Positions 1 to 6,337 of a DNA stretch of 40,804 nt are shown here, piece by piece. Source of the stretch: Acinetobacter sp. GTDB lineage: Bacteria; Pseudomonadota; Gammaproteobacteria; Pseudomonadales; Moraxellaceae. The DNA lies in the NCBI GenBank assembly GCA_030152275.1, contig JASLHF010000264.1, positions 1 through 40,804 on the forward strand, given 5' to 3'. The translations under genes and the position numbers were made by a program. Numbering within the stretch: the stretch's first letter is position 1; each line of letters opens with the position of its first letter. Under the pieces are notes generated by a model. That model saw only the letters and a list, made by a program, of their open reading frames with translations. It made no database searches and was not told the origin of the DNA.

Positions 1-45
1 GATTGTCGGGTAGTCAGACGCAGTTACCTACGTCCAACCCCCTAA

Positions 46-79
46 GAACCGTGCATGCGAGTTTCCCAGCACACGGCTC
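46..79 (-). ncRNA. Group II intron domain V
   Basis: On the minus strand this is a 34-nt hairpin that begins GAGCCGT, has a GAAA tetraloop (GGGAAACTC) and ends ACGGTTC. This is the catalytic core helix of group II introns and the most conserved part of the ribozyme. It sits between the intron-encoded gene's stop codon (112-114) and the domain VI-like hairpin (about 5-42), as expected. The intact pairing suggests the ribozyme is not decayed here. Confidence 0.93.
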
Positions 80-111
80 AAGCCTCTGCTAAGGCGCCAT
101 TCGGCACCCGG

Positions 112-1773
112 TTATACATCGTTGACATTGGCAAACTGAACACTCCTCGGACAATACAGATGGTAAATCTCAAGATTAGCAACTGCATCCGTTCCACCAT
201 GACTTAGCTTCACAATATGACGGCTGTGCCATGGTGTATCTTTGGTGACTGGTTTAAGACAGGCGCAGCAGCGACCACCTTGTTTTAGCCACACCCGATA
301 CAGCTTGGCTCGCCCCTTTGCGGAGACCAGCATTCTTTTACCCCATCGGGATTCGAAGTACTCATCCCATGCGGGGTCATGAGGGTTAGCAGCAGCCTTG
401 ATCTTGATATGTCGCACAATTGGCGTGTCCGAGGCAGACACTAATGTGTATTGTCGCTTCCGACCATCGGCGGACTGTTCATCACATGAGAACACCCATC
501 GACGCGCTCCTTGTACTTTGAAATACCGATCTTTGACCCATCGGAGTGTCTTGCGAGGGTGGCGACGTACAGCCCATCGCCAGAGCATTTCCCACACTGC
601 GTTGTCTACCTGGTTGAAAACCTTCTTGGCAACGACATGACTATGATAGTTGGCCCAACCCCTTAGAATCGGGTTGAGCAAACCGATCAAAGTGGCCTGT
701 CGTGTCGCTTTGTTTGCATTGATTAATGCTCGCAGCTTGTCAAGATGAGCGCTGATGTTTGCCTTTGACGGCTTGATCAGTAGCTTGCCGTTGTACTTAC
801 GTACGTTCCAGCCAAGAAAATCGAACCCGTTCCCTATGTGCGTGATTTTGGTCTTTTCCTGAGAGAGCACGAGACCGCGCTGCGCCAGAAATTCAACCAC
901 GGCAGGACGAACTTCATTTTCGAGCCACTCTTTAGAATACCCCGTGATGATGAAATCATCCGCATACCGTACCAGTTGCAGCTTTTTGCCTGTCCATTTG
1001 GCGTTAGAGAACCTCTTAGCCAGCATCGTTTCCAGTCCGTCCAAGGTCATGTTGGCCAGCACCGGGGAGATAATACCTCCTTGCGGTGTTCCGGAAAGAC
1101 TGGGAAACAGCTTGCTTTGGTAGACGTAACCGGCTTTGAGCCATTTCCGTAGAATCACCTTGTCCATTGGGAGGTTGGCGATCATCCAGTCATGGCTGAT
1201 ATTGTCGAAACAGCCTTGAATGTCACCCTCTAGCACCCACTCCGCACTTACTTTTCTTGACAGCACACCAAAGCACTGTGCTGCAGCATCCGCGGTTGAG
1301 CGTTGCGGTCTGAACCCATAAGAGTTCCGATCAGCGATGGTCTCCGCGATGGGTTCCAAAGCCAGCAGATGGAGCGCCTGCATGGCCCGGCATTTCATCG
1401 TGGGTATCCCGAGAGGTCTCATCTTGCCATTTTTCTTCGGAATAAGGACTCTCCGAAGCGGAAGGGGCGTGTAACCTCGCCTCTTCAACGACATCATCGC
1501 ACCGGTCTTGGCCTTGGGTGTATTCCAAGTCACCTTGTCGACCCCAGCCGTGTTTTTGCCTTTGTTTTCAGACACTCGTTTGACGGCCAATGCTTTGCCA
1601 CTAAACGAGTGAGTCAGCAGCCATTGCAAAGCTTTCGCCTTGTTATGCCTGCCGTCTTGTACCGCCTTCACAATACGCGCTTGCAGCCCTCTGACATGAC
1701 GCTGTACAGCAATCCAATCGATGCTGTCCCACGATGTGCTGGAAGGTGCACACGCTGATACTGCTGCATTCAT
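112..1773 (-). CDS. ltrA: Group II intron-encoded reverse transcriptase/maturase with HNH endonuclease
   Basis: Multifunctional protein that splices its host intron (maturase), nicks the target DNA (HNH endonuclease) and copies the intron into it (reverse transcriptase). Seen: RT fingers/palm with GDIQGCFDNI (an RT motif), SGTPQGGIISPVLAN and the catalytic YADD at about residues 270-273. Maturase domain X has GWANYHSHVV. A C-terminal HNH domain (about 495-540) has paired cysteines (RCCAC), RHIVKLSHGG and LYCPR. I chose the ATG at 1773 (MNAAVSACAP) because GGAGGGAGAG lies 3-12 nt upstream on the minus strand; the frame stays open to 1866 but that extension lacks a ribosome site. The product is 553 residues, a usual length, with no frameshift, so it is probably active. 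Confidence 0.93.
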   Translation of the reverse strand: MNAAVSACAPSSTSWDSIDWIAVQRHVRGLQARIVKAVQDGRHNKAKALQWLLTHSFSGKALAVKRVSENKGKNTAGVDKVTWNTPKAKTGAMMSLKRRGYTPLPLRRVLIPKKNGKMRPLGIPTMKCRAMQALHLLALEPIAETIADRNSYGFRPQRSTADAAAQCFGVLSRKVSAEWVLEGDIQGCFDNISHDWMIANLPMDKVILRKWLKAGYVYQSKLFPSLSGTPQGGIISPVLANMTLDGLETMLAKRFSNAKWTGKKLQLVRYADDFIITGYSKEWLENEVRPAVVEFLAQRGLVLSQEKTKITHIGNGFDFLGWNVRKYNGKLLIKPSKANISAHLDKLRALINANKATRQATLIGLLNPILRGWANYHSHVVAKKVFNQVDNAVWEMLWRWAVRRHPRKTLRWVKDRYFKVQGARRWVFSCDEQSADGRKRQYTLVSASDTPIVRHIKIKAAANPHDPAWDEYFESRWGKRMLVSAKGRAKLYRVWLKQGGRCCACLKPVTKDTPWHSRHIVKLSHGGTDAVANLEIYHLYCPRSVQFANVNDV

Positions 1774-2348
1774 TTGCTCTCCCTCCATTAAAAGGGTTCT
1801 ACACACTCTCTTGTGATGAGAGACCATAAGGACGTCAGCCCGCTTTCGCGTGGGGTAATGTTTCAACCTCTATCCAACCCATTACAGACTGGCATTCGCT
1901 TTTTCCTCGTTCCTTCGCCCGCATCACCATGGGCAGTTTTTGCAAACTGCTTTCCCAATGGGAGTAATACGGGATTTCCACGTTCCGCTTACTGAAGTAC
2001 ATCGGCTTAGGTGCCTGCTATCGACCGGGAGGCGTATGGGTCACGAATGCGTAGTCGAAAGACGCAATTCCCACCTCCATTACCGTTTTGGTTCGAGCGT
2101 ATCAGCCATTTCCGCTCGTTCAACTTAACGATCGTTACGCAGATTCACATGTGTTCACCATACCGATTATCTAGCCCTTGTCCGGCTATGGCTGCCAGAA
2201 GGGTACGCCTCTCACGATTGATACCCCGCACCTTGCGGTGCCTCGTTACATTGTCGAAGGCGCTCTTTATTCAGCCTTCTAGATTCACCCGGTGACACGG
2301 GTGGTTCCCGCAGGGGGAACAACTTCATTAAGCGACTTCGTGTCGCAC
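1774..2348 (-). ncRNA. Group II intron 5' ribozyme part (domains I-IV, before the ORF)
   Basis: About 575 bases between the GTGCG 5' end and the start codon of the intron-encoded protein, with no gene of its own. The first bases fold as GCGAC-ACGAA-GTCGC next to the splice site. Short open frames here on the plus strand are not supported as genes. The hairpin at 2048-2066 (stem TGCGT/ACGCA) presents a loop that can pair with the upstream exon and is my candidate EBS1. Other tertiary contacts were not traced. Confidence 0.8.
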
Positions 2349-2393
2349 TTCGATATAGCTGTTATTGGGCGCTTAAAATGTGTCTTTAATCGT

Positions 2394-2417
2394 AAAAACA
2401 GTGAAATTACTGTTTTT
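2394..2417. terminator. Bidirectional intrinsic terminator
   Basis: AAAAACAGT, loop GAAATT, ACTGTTTTT: a stem with an A-run on one side and a T-run on the other, so it can stop transcription from either direction. It lies 45 bases upstream of the intron insertion site (in intron orientation) and before the gene at 2482. Confidence 0.6.
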
Positions 2418-2481
2418 TATCAAAAATGTTTTTTGAAAATAGGTAAGATGAACACAATGAAGGATTAAAAGAGCAAGACTG

Positions 2482-2781
2482 ATGATCTTATTGTGGGGAT
2501 TTATTTTTTTACTGTCGTTGGCAGTTATATTTTTGATTTGGCTGCAATTCAAAAATCAGGATGACAATGCGGAAGTTCAAGCCAATTTACATTTAGAAGA
2601 AAAAATTGTGCATTTGGAAGCAAACTTAAAAAAGACGCTGGAAATTATGCAGGATTTGGCTAAAAAGATGCATGTGCAGCAGGAGGCGATGGATCAAACT
2701 TCACATAAACTGCAGCAGGTAGAGCTGCAAAATGCGGAATTGGTGGCTTTGCTGGCGAAAGTGGTTGCGCCTAAAGATTAA
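2482..2781 (+). CDS. Small membrane-anchored coiled-coil protein, unknown function
   Basis: 99 residues. Residues 1-23 form one hydrophobic membrane segment (ILLWGFIFLLSLAVIFLIWL). The rest, to about residue 92, is charged with heptad-like leucine spacing (LHLEEKIVHLEANLKKTLEI), predicting a cytoplasmic or periplasmic coiled coil. I do not recognise a named family. The layout resembles small inner-membrane scaffold proteins of the YhcB kind, but that is only an architectural likeness. The ribosome site is weak (AGGA 17 nt upstream). A six-codon open frame, ATG at 2448 to TAA, lies just upstream and could be a leader. First host gene after the intron. Confidence 0.75.
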   Translation: MILLWGFIFLLSLAVIFLIWLQFKNQDDNAEVQANLHLEEKIVHLEANLKKTLEIMQDLAKKMHVQQEAMDQTSHKLQQVELQNAELVALLAKVVAPKD

Positions 2782-2818
2782 TACACTTGAAATAGTTGCC
2801 CTTATTGGGGCGATAAGA

Positions 2819-2855
2819 TGCATGATATTTAAATTTTTGGATTAAAAATCATGCA
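2819..2855. repeat. Inverted repeat TGCATGAT...ATCATGCA
   Basis: Perfect 8-bp inverted repeat with a 21-base AT-rich spacer, in the 186-base gap between the coiled-coil gene and azlD. It could end transcripts from either side, although there is no clear T-run. Role unknown. Confidence 0.45.
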
Positions 2856-2967
2856 ATAAAATTGTGCGATTTTATGCGCATTTTACTTTGCTTTGAGATA
2901 GAAGTGCGCATGATAAGAGGTCTTGCTTGGCTTATTCTTTGAGTTTTAGCAATTTTTTATATGCACA

Positions 2968-3267
2968 CTAAACCCAAAGTATCCTTAATATGGCTGCAGA
3001 AGCCATGCTGATAGCAACTGTAGGCAAAAGCGAAAAGCGTGAAGCAGCCAGTAGTGTAATGACAATTGCAATCAAATCTGCTGGATTGTCTTTGACAAAA
3101 TATGGCGCAATCACGGAAATGAGTACACATCCGGGCACGACTTCTAAAATTTGGCGCTGCTTATTGCTCAAGGTTTTATTCTTAAGTAATACATACCCCA
3201 AAACACGCGTAAGGTAAGTGGTCACTGCAATAAATAAAATGGCAATCAGTGTTGGCGTATGAATCAT
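2968..3267 (-). CDS. azlD: AzlD-family small subunit of branched-chain amino acid exporter (pair 1)
   Basis: 99-residue hydrophobic protein with about three to four membrane segments, the usual size for AzlD/YgaH. Family features seen: an N-terminal segment ending in TYLTRVLGYVLL and a central VPGCVLISVIAPYFV. AzlD works with AzlC in the inner membrane; the E. coli pair YgaZ/YgaH exports valine, and AzlCD in Bacillus gives 4-azaleucine resistance. Its ATG overlaps the azlC stop by four bases (ATGA), so translation is likely coupled. The true substrate is not visible in the sequence. The divergent Lrp/AsnC regulator at 4158 is the probable controller. Confidence 0.85.
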   Translation of the reverse strand: MIHTPTLIAILFIAVTTYLTRVLGYVLLKNKTLSNKQRQILEVVPGCVLISVIAPYFVKDNPADLIAIVITLLAASRFSLLPTVAISMASAAILRILWV

Positions 3268-4043
3268 GCGTCATCTCCAATAAGAAAGATTGCAGAAACA
3301 ATGCCGCTGAGGGCGCCAATAGGAACATACCAGCCAGAAGGCAAATATAAATAAGCCAACGCTGCGGCAATCAGACTGATCAGCCACGGACGAGCTGCAC
3401 GCATACCTTTCCACATGCTGCGCAGCAGCACTAAAAAGACCGCAGGGAAGGCCATATCAAAGCCCAGCCGGTGAATATCGCCCAGCACAGGGCCGATGGC
3501 GGCGCCCAAAGCAGTAAAGCAGACCCACATGAGATACAGTGCGCAGCAGAGGCCGGCATAAAAGTGCAGGCTGAATGCGCCAGACAGGCCCGTATAGCTT
3601 TGTTTTTTCTGCGCATCTGCCAAGCCTATCGCCCAGCTTTCATCACACATAAAAAATAACGCAGAGAATGCAGTCTTGTTAGGCAAGTGGCGCAAATAGG
3701 GCACTAAGCTTGCGCCCATCAGTAAATGCCGGCTGTTGACCAAAAAGGTAATAAAAACCAGCATAAGAATATTTGGCGGATTGGTCCACACTTCTAAAAT
3801 GGCAAATTCTGAACCGCCGGCAAAATTCAGCCCAGTCAATAATGGAACTTCCAGCAAGCTAAAGCCTTTTTGTGTGGCCTGGGCACCCAAAACCAATGCA
3901 AAGGGGATAATGCCAAGAAGCAAGGGCACAGAGACTTTCAAACCGCGTTTGAATTCTGTGAAGGCTGGCGCGGCAGTCGGGTCTGCAGCAGCGGTGCGCA
4001 AGTTCAGCACGTTTATTTCCGGCAAAGATTGAAACTGGATCAT
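3264..4043 (-). CDS. azlC: AzlC-family branched-chain amino acid exporter large subunit (pair 1)
   Basis: 259 residues, multi-pass inner-membrane protein. It has the AzlC signatures FKRGLKVSVPLLLGIIPFALVLG near residue 28, then GGSEFAILE and LVNSRHLLMGASLVPYL, where SRH(L/I)LMG is typical, and FFMCDESWAIG. Length fits AzlC/YgaZ (about 245-260). It is the first gene of an azlC-azlD operon with a four-base overlap. The start ATG at 4043 follows a weak ribosome site. The 114 bases separating it from the divergent lrp-type gene hold repeated TTTGGCATT elements that look like an operator. A second, different azlCD pair lies at 29638-30728. Confidence 0.88.
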   Translation of the reverse strand: MIQFQSLPEINVLNLRTAAADPTAAPAFTEFKRGLKVSVPLLLGIIPFALVLGAQATQKGFSLLEVPLLTGLNFAGGSEFAILEVWTNPPNILMLVFITFLVNSRHLLMGASLVPYLRHLPNKTAFSALFFMCDESWAIGLADAQKKQSYTGLSGAFSLHFYAGLCCALYLMWVCFTALGAAIGPVLGDIHRLGFDMAFPAVFLVLLRSMWKGMRAARPWLISLIAAALAYLYLPSGWYVPIGALSGIVSAIFLIGDDA

Positions 4044-4067
4044 TATTTTAAGAGTGAGGTAAGGGCA

Positions 4068-4118
4068 TTTGGCATTTAATTTGAATTGAAAAAATAAAAT
4101 TTTGGCATTAAATTTTAT
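4068..4118. promoter_or_regulatory. Candidate Lrp-type operator between azlC and its regulator
   Basis: Two near-identical direct repeats, TTTGGCATTTAAT at 4068-4080 and TTTGGCATTAAAT at 4101-4113, start 33 bp apart, about three helical turns. The second sits inside a perfect 9-bp inverted repeat, ATAAAATTT/AAATTTTAT (4094-4118). AT-rich, helically phased sites are typical for Lrp/AsnC octamers. Binding is inferred. Confidence 0.55.
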
Positions 4119-4157
4119 TTATCTACTTATTTGCAGCATAAAGTGCCGGAGAAGATT

Positions 4158-4613
4158 GTGGATCAGGTTGATAAGCGCATACTGAATGAGATTCAGCGCA
4201 ATGGAAAGCTGCAAAATGTGGAGCTGGCGCAAAAAGTGGGACTCTCACCTTCGCCTTGTCTGCGCCGGGTTAAACAGCTGGAAGATGATGGCATTATCGA
4301 AAAATATGTCGCGCTGCTGAACCCGCAAAAAGTCAATTTAGGGCTGACGGTATTTGCTAGAATTTGGTTAAAAGGGCAGGATGAAAAAACAGTTAATCAT
4401 TTTATCGAGGCGGCGCAGGCCATGGATGAAGTGGTAGAGTGTCTGTTGATGGCTGGCGACTGTGATTTTTTCTTGAGAATTGTGGTGGCAGACTTAGATG
4501 CTTACCGCCAATTTCAGATTCAGCGTTTAAGTAAGATCAGCAGCATTCAAAATGTAAAAACCGAAATTCCGCTGCAAAAAATCAAACAAACTACCGTGCT
4601 GCCCTTAGGCTGA
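4158..4613 (+). CDS. Lrp/AsnC-family transcriptional regulator, probably of azlCD
   Basis: 151 residues. The N-terminal winged helix-turn-helix spans about residues 1-50 (DKRILNEIQRNGKLQNVELAQKVGLSPSPCLRRVKQLEDDGII). The C-terminal RAM/AsnC effector domain contains ECLLMAGDCDFFLRIVVADL, where the GxxDxxL-like turn binds an amino acid. I set the start at the GTG at 4158 because GGAG at 4148-4151 lies six bases upstream and the protein then begins like other Lrp proteins; a TTG at 4131 is in frame but has no ribosome site. Divergent orientation to azlCD suggests it senses an amino acid and switches on export, as known for similar pairs. This is inference from context. Confidence 0.88.
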   Translation: MDQVDKRILNEIQRNGKLQNVELAQKVGLSPSPCLRRVKQLEDDGIIEKYVALLNPQKVNLGLTVFARIWLKGQDEKTVNHFIEAAQAMDEVVECLLMAGDCDFFLRIVVADLDAYRQFQIQRLSKISSIQNVKTEIPLQKIKQTTVLPLG

Positions 4614-4910
4614 TAAAATTGAGCCCATAAAGTTGGTGCTTAGCAGTAGTTCATTGATTATGAATGCTTTAAATTTTTAAAAATATGCTGATGCAATGGC
4701 CAGTTAAACTGCGGTGAGTTTTTGGGCGTACTTTTATCATTGTTTCTTTCAATGCAATTCGTTTGGCAAAGCAGACGATAAAAAATACCCTATTCGTTGC
4801 CGCTTATTGCATTGTAAAGTTTTGATTATTCAAGTGTACAGGATTAAAAAACGGTTATAAGAACGTTGCATTAAGATTGATAATTATTCCGCTTGATGCA
4901 TTTAAATAAA

Positions 4911-4933
4911 AAAGCTTTGACGGTCAAAGCTTT
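4911..4933 (-). terminator. Perfect 23-bp palindrome, terminator-like on the minus strand
   Basis: AAAGCTTTGAC, one central base, GTCAAAGCTTT: an 11-bp perfect inverted repeat. Read on the minus strand it is followed by TTTATTTAAA, so it could end a minus-strand transcript. No minus-strand gene is visible just upstream of it. It may instead be an operator for a dimeric protein. Confidence 0.45.
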
Positions 4934-5004
4934 CAATTTCCTTCAGTTAAATCCTTTAAATTTTACAATTCTGAAAAAAGTCATGTGCACAGCCAAAGTG
5001 ATCG

Positions 5005-5013
5005 TGCTAGACT
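5005..5013 (+). promoter_or_regulatory. Candidate extended -10 promoter for hisZ-purA
   Basis: TGCTAGACT matches the extended -10 form TGnTAnnnT. A weak -35 (GTGCAC, 4985-4990) lies 17 bases upstream of the hexamer. The predicted start near 5020 would put a stem-loop at the very 5' end of the hisZ mRNA. Confidence 0.4.
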
Positions 5014-5018
5014 AGGAG

Positions 5019-5044
5019 AAATCGGGTGTGCTCCCGATTTTTTT
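5019..5044 (+). terminator. Terminator-like stem-loop upstream of hisZ
   Basis: AAATCGGG, loop TGTGCT, CCCGATTT then TTTT. The structure is a good intrinsic terminator on the plus strand, only 42 bases before the hisZ start. It could end an upstream small transcript, act as an attenuator, or be a 5' stem-loop of the hisZ message. Confidence 0.6.
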
Positions 5045-5086
5045 ATGCGGATTACTTCCGCGCTGACAAGTATTTAGGTTTACAAC

Positions 5087-6253
5087 ATGCCCATTTCAGA
5101 GACATGGTTATTACCTGATGGTGTAGCTGATGTATTACCAGAACAAGCGCAAGTAATTGAAGCTTTGCGCCGTGAAGCATTGGATTTCCTCGCATCCCGA
5201 GGTTATCAGCTGGTGTACACGCCATTTATCGAATACATCGAATCTCTTTCTTCTCTCTCAGAATCGAATCAAGATTTAGACTTAGCCACTTTTAAAGTAA
5301 TCGACCAGCTATCTGGCCGTCTGCTTGGTGTGCGTGCCGATATGACACCGCAAGTGGCCCGTATCGATGCGCATGTACATCCAGTCGAAGGCGTAGCGCG
5401 TTATTGCTATGCCGGTACGGTACTGCATACAAAACCACAAGGCTTTAATACCACGCGTGCCCCGCTGCAGCTGGGCGCGGAATTATTTGGTTCAGACAGT
5501 ATTGATGCTGACGTTGAAATGGTCGATGCCATGCTGGGCTTAATTGAAAAAGCAGGTTTGGCTGATGGCATTCATTTAGATCTAGGTCATGTGGGGCTAT
5601 TCCGCAGCCTAGTGAAACATGCCGGACTGTCAAAAGCAGATGAGCGACAGCTTTCAGACCTATATCAGCGTAAGGCGCTGCCTGAGCTGGCTGAATTTAC
5701 GCAAAAATTAAAATTTGGCGCAGATTTTTATACGTTGGGCCGCTTTTCAAGCGATTTGGATGCCCTGCAAGCTAACTTAAGCGCAGAACTTTTTACAGAT
5801 TCTGCCTTTAAAGACGCTTTTGAAGCAGTACAGCAGACTAAAGCAGAGATTCAGGCGCGCTGGCCAGACTTGCATATTGGTATCGATGTTGTAGAACTTC
5901 GTTCATATCATTATCACACAGGCTTAATGTATGCCGTATATGCGCCGAACCGCGCAGCGCCTTTAGCTCAAGGCGGCCGTTATGACGGTATTGGCCAGCA
6001 CTTTGGCCGTGCGCGTCCAGCAACGGGTTTCTCTTGTGACTTGTATGCGCTATGCGCAGGCCAGTTCCAGCAAACTCAAAACGTTGTGGCGCCGAAGGGC
6101 ACTGGCAAAGATTTGCTTGCAGCCATTGCTCAGTTGCGTGAACAAGGCTTAAGTGTAATTCAGTTATTAGGCAATGATGATCTAAACTCAGTACCCAATG
6201 CGACACACCAATTAGTGAACGCAAGCGGTGAGTGGACAGTCGAAGCAGTTTAA
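5087..6253 (+). CDS. hisZ: ATP phosphoribosyltransferase regulatory subunit HisZ
   Basis: HisZ is a catalytically inactive paralogue of histidyl-tRNA synthetase. It joins the short form of HisG to make the hetero-octameric ATP phosphoribosyltransferase, the first and feedback-controlled step of histidine synthesis. Seen: N-terminal WLLPDGVADVLPEQA, the class II synthetase-like FKVIDQLSGRLLGVRADMTPQVARI, and YYHTGLMYAVYAP-type and GGRYDGI elements. 388 residues, normal for HisZ and shorter than HisS because the anticodon-binding domain is absent. It lies 84 bases upstream of purA with no terminator between, so both are probably co-transcribed; the hisZ-purA order is familiar from Acinetobacter. 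Confidence 0.93.
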   Translation: MPISETWLLPDGVADVLPEQAQVIEALRREALDFLASRGYQLVYTPFIEYIESLSSLSESNQDLDLATFKVIDQLSGRLLGVRADMTPQVARIDAHVHPVEGVARYCYAGTVLHTKPQGFNTTRAPLQLGAELFGSDSIDADVEMVDAMLGLIEKAGLADGIHLDLGHVGLFRSLVKHAGLSKADERQLSDLYQRKALPELAEFTQKLKFGADFYTLGRFSSDLDALQANLSAELFTDSAFKDAFEAVQQTKAEIQARWPDLHIGIDVVELRSYHYHTGLMYAVYAPNRAAPLAQGGRYDGIGQHFGRARPATGFSCDLYALCAGQFQQTQNVVAPKGTGKDLLAAIAQLREQGLSVIQLLGNDDLNSVPNATHQLVNASGEWTVEAV

Positions 6254-6337
6254 TCGAAACAGTTTAACGGCAAAGCTGAATGTTCATGTCATTTGGCTTT
6301 ACTTTCAATTTTAACAGCATGATGTAATGAGGCTATT

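Larger units (their letters stand above)
1..2348 (-). mobile_element. Group II intron (retroelement), essentially complete
   Basis: Read on the minus strand, the element starts with GTGCG (complement of 2344-2348), the group II 5' consensus. It carries a reverse transcriptase/maturase gene and ends in a canonical 34-nt domain V (46-79) followed by a domain VI-like hairpin. The 3' end must fall within about the first 10 bases, so the downstream exon is not visible and position 1 is only a limit. A hairpin loop at 2048-2066 offers minus-strand TTCGA, complementary to the last five exon bases TCGAA (complement of 2349-2353), a plausible EBS1-IBS1 pair that supports the 5' junction. Length is about 2.34 kb, normal for an ORF-containing intron. 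The subclass was not determined. Confidence 0.92.
4614..5086. other. 473-base intergenic region with palindrome and leader hairpin
   Basis: No supported gene. It holds a 23-bp palindrome (4911-4933), a possible extended -10 promoter (TGCTAGACT, 5005-5013) and a terminator-like hairpin (5019-5044) before hisZ. The remainder (4614-4910) is AT-rich and I see no conserved structure in it. Confidence 0.6.

Noticed and set aside
1303..1758. 151-codon plus-strand frame over the maturase gene
   Set aside because: Antisense shadow of the intron-encoded protein.
2011..2295. Open frame of 94 codons on the plus strand inside the intron
   Set aside because: It lies in the ribozyme's domain I region on the opposite strand, has no ribosome site and no recognisable protein features.
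2325..2376. Inverted TTAAGCG...CGCTTAA around the intron 5' junction, considered as an integron attC site
   Set aside because: The GTTRRRY/RYYYAAC core sites do not match, and the left arm lies inside the intron.
5838..6224. 128-codon minus-strand frame in hisZ
   Set aside because: Antisense shadow of hisZ, no ribosome site.
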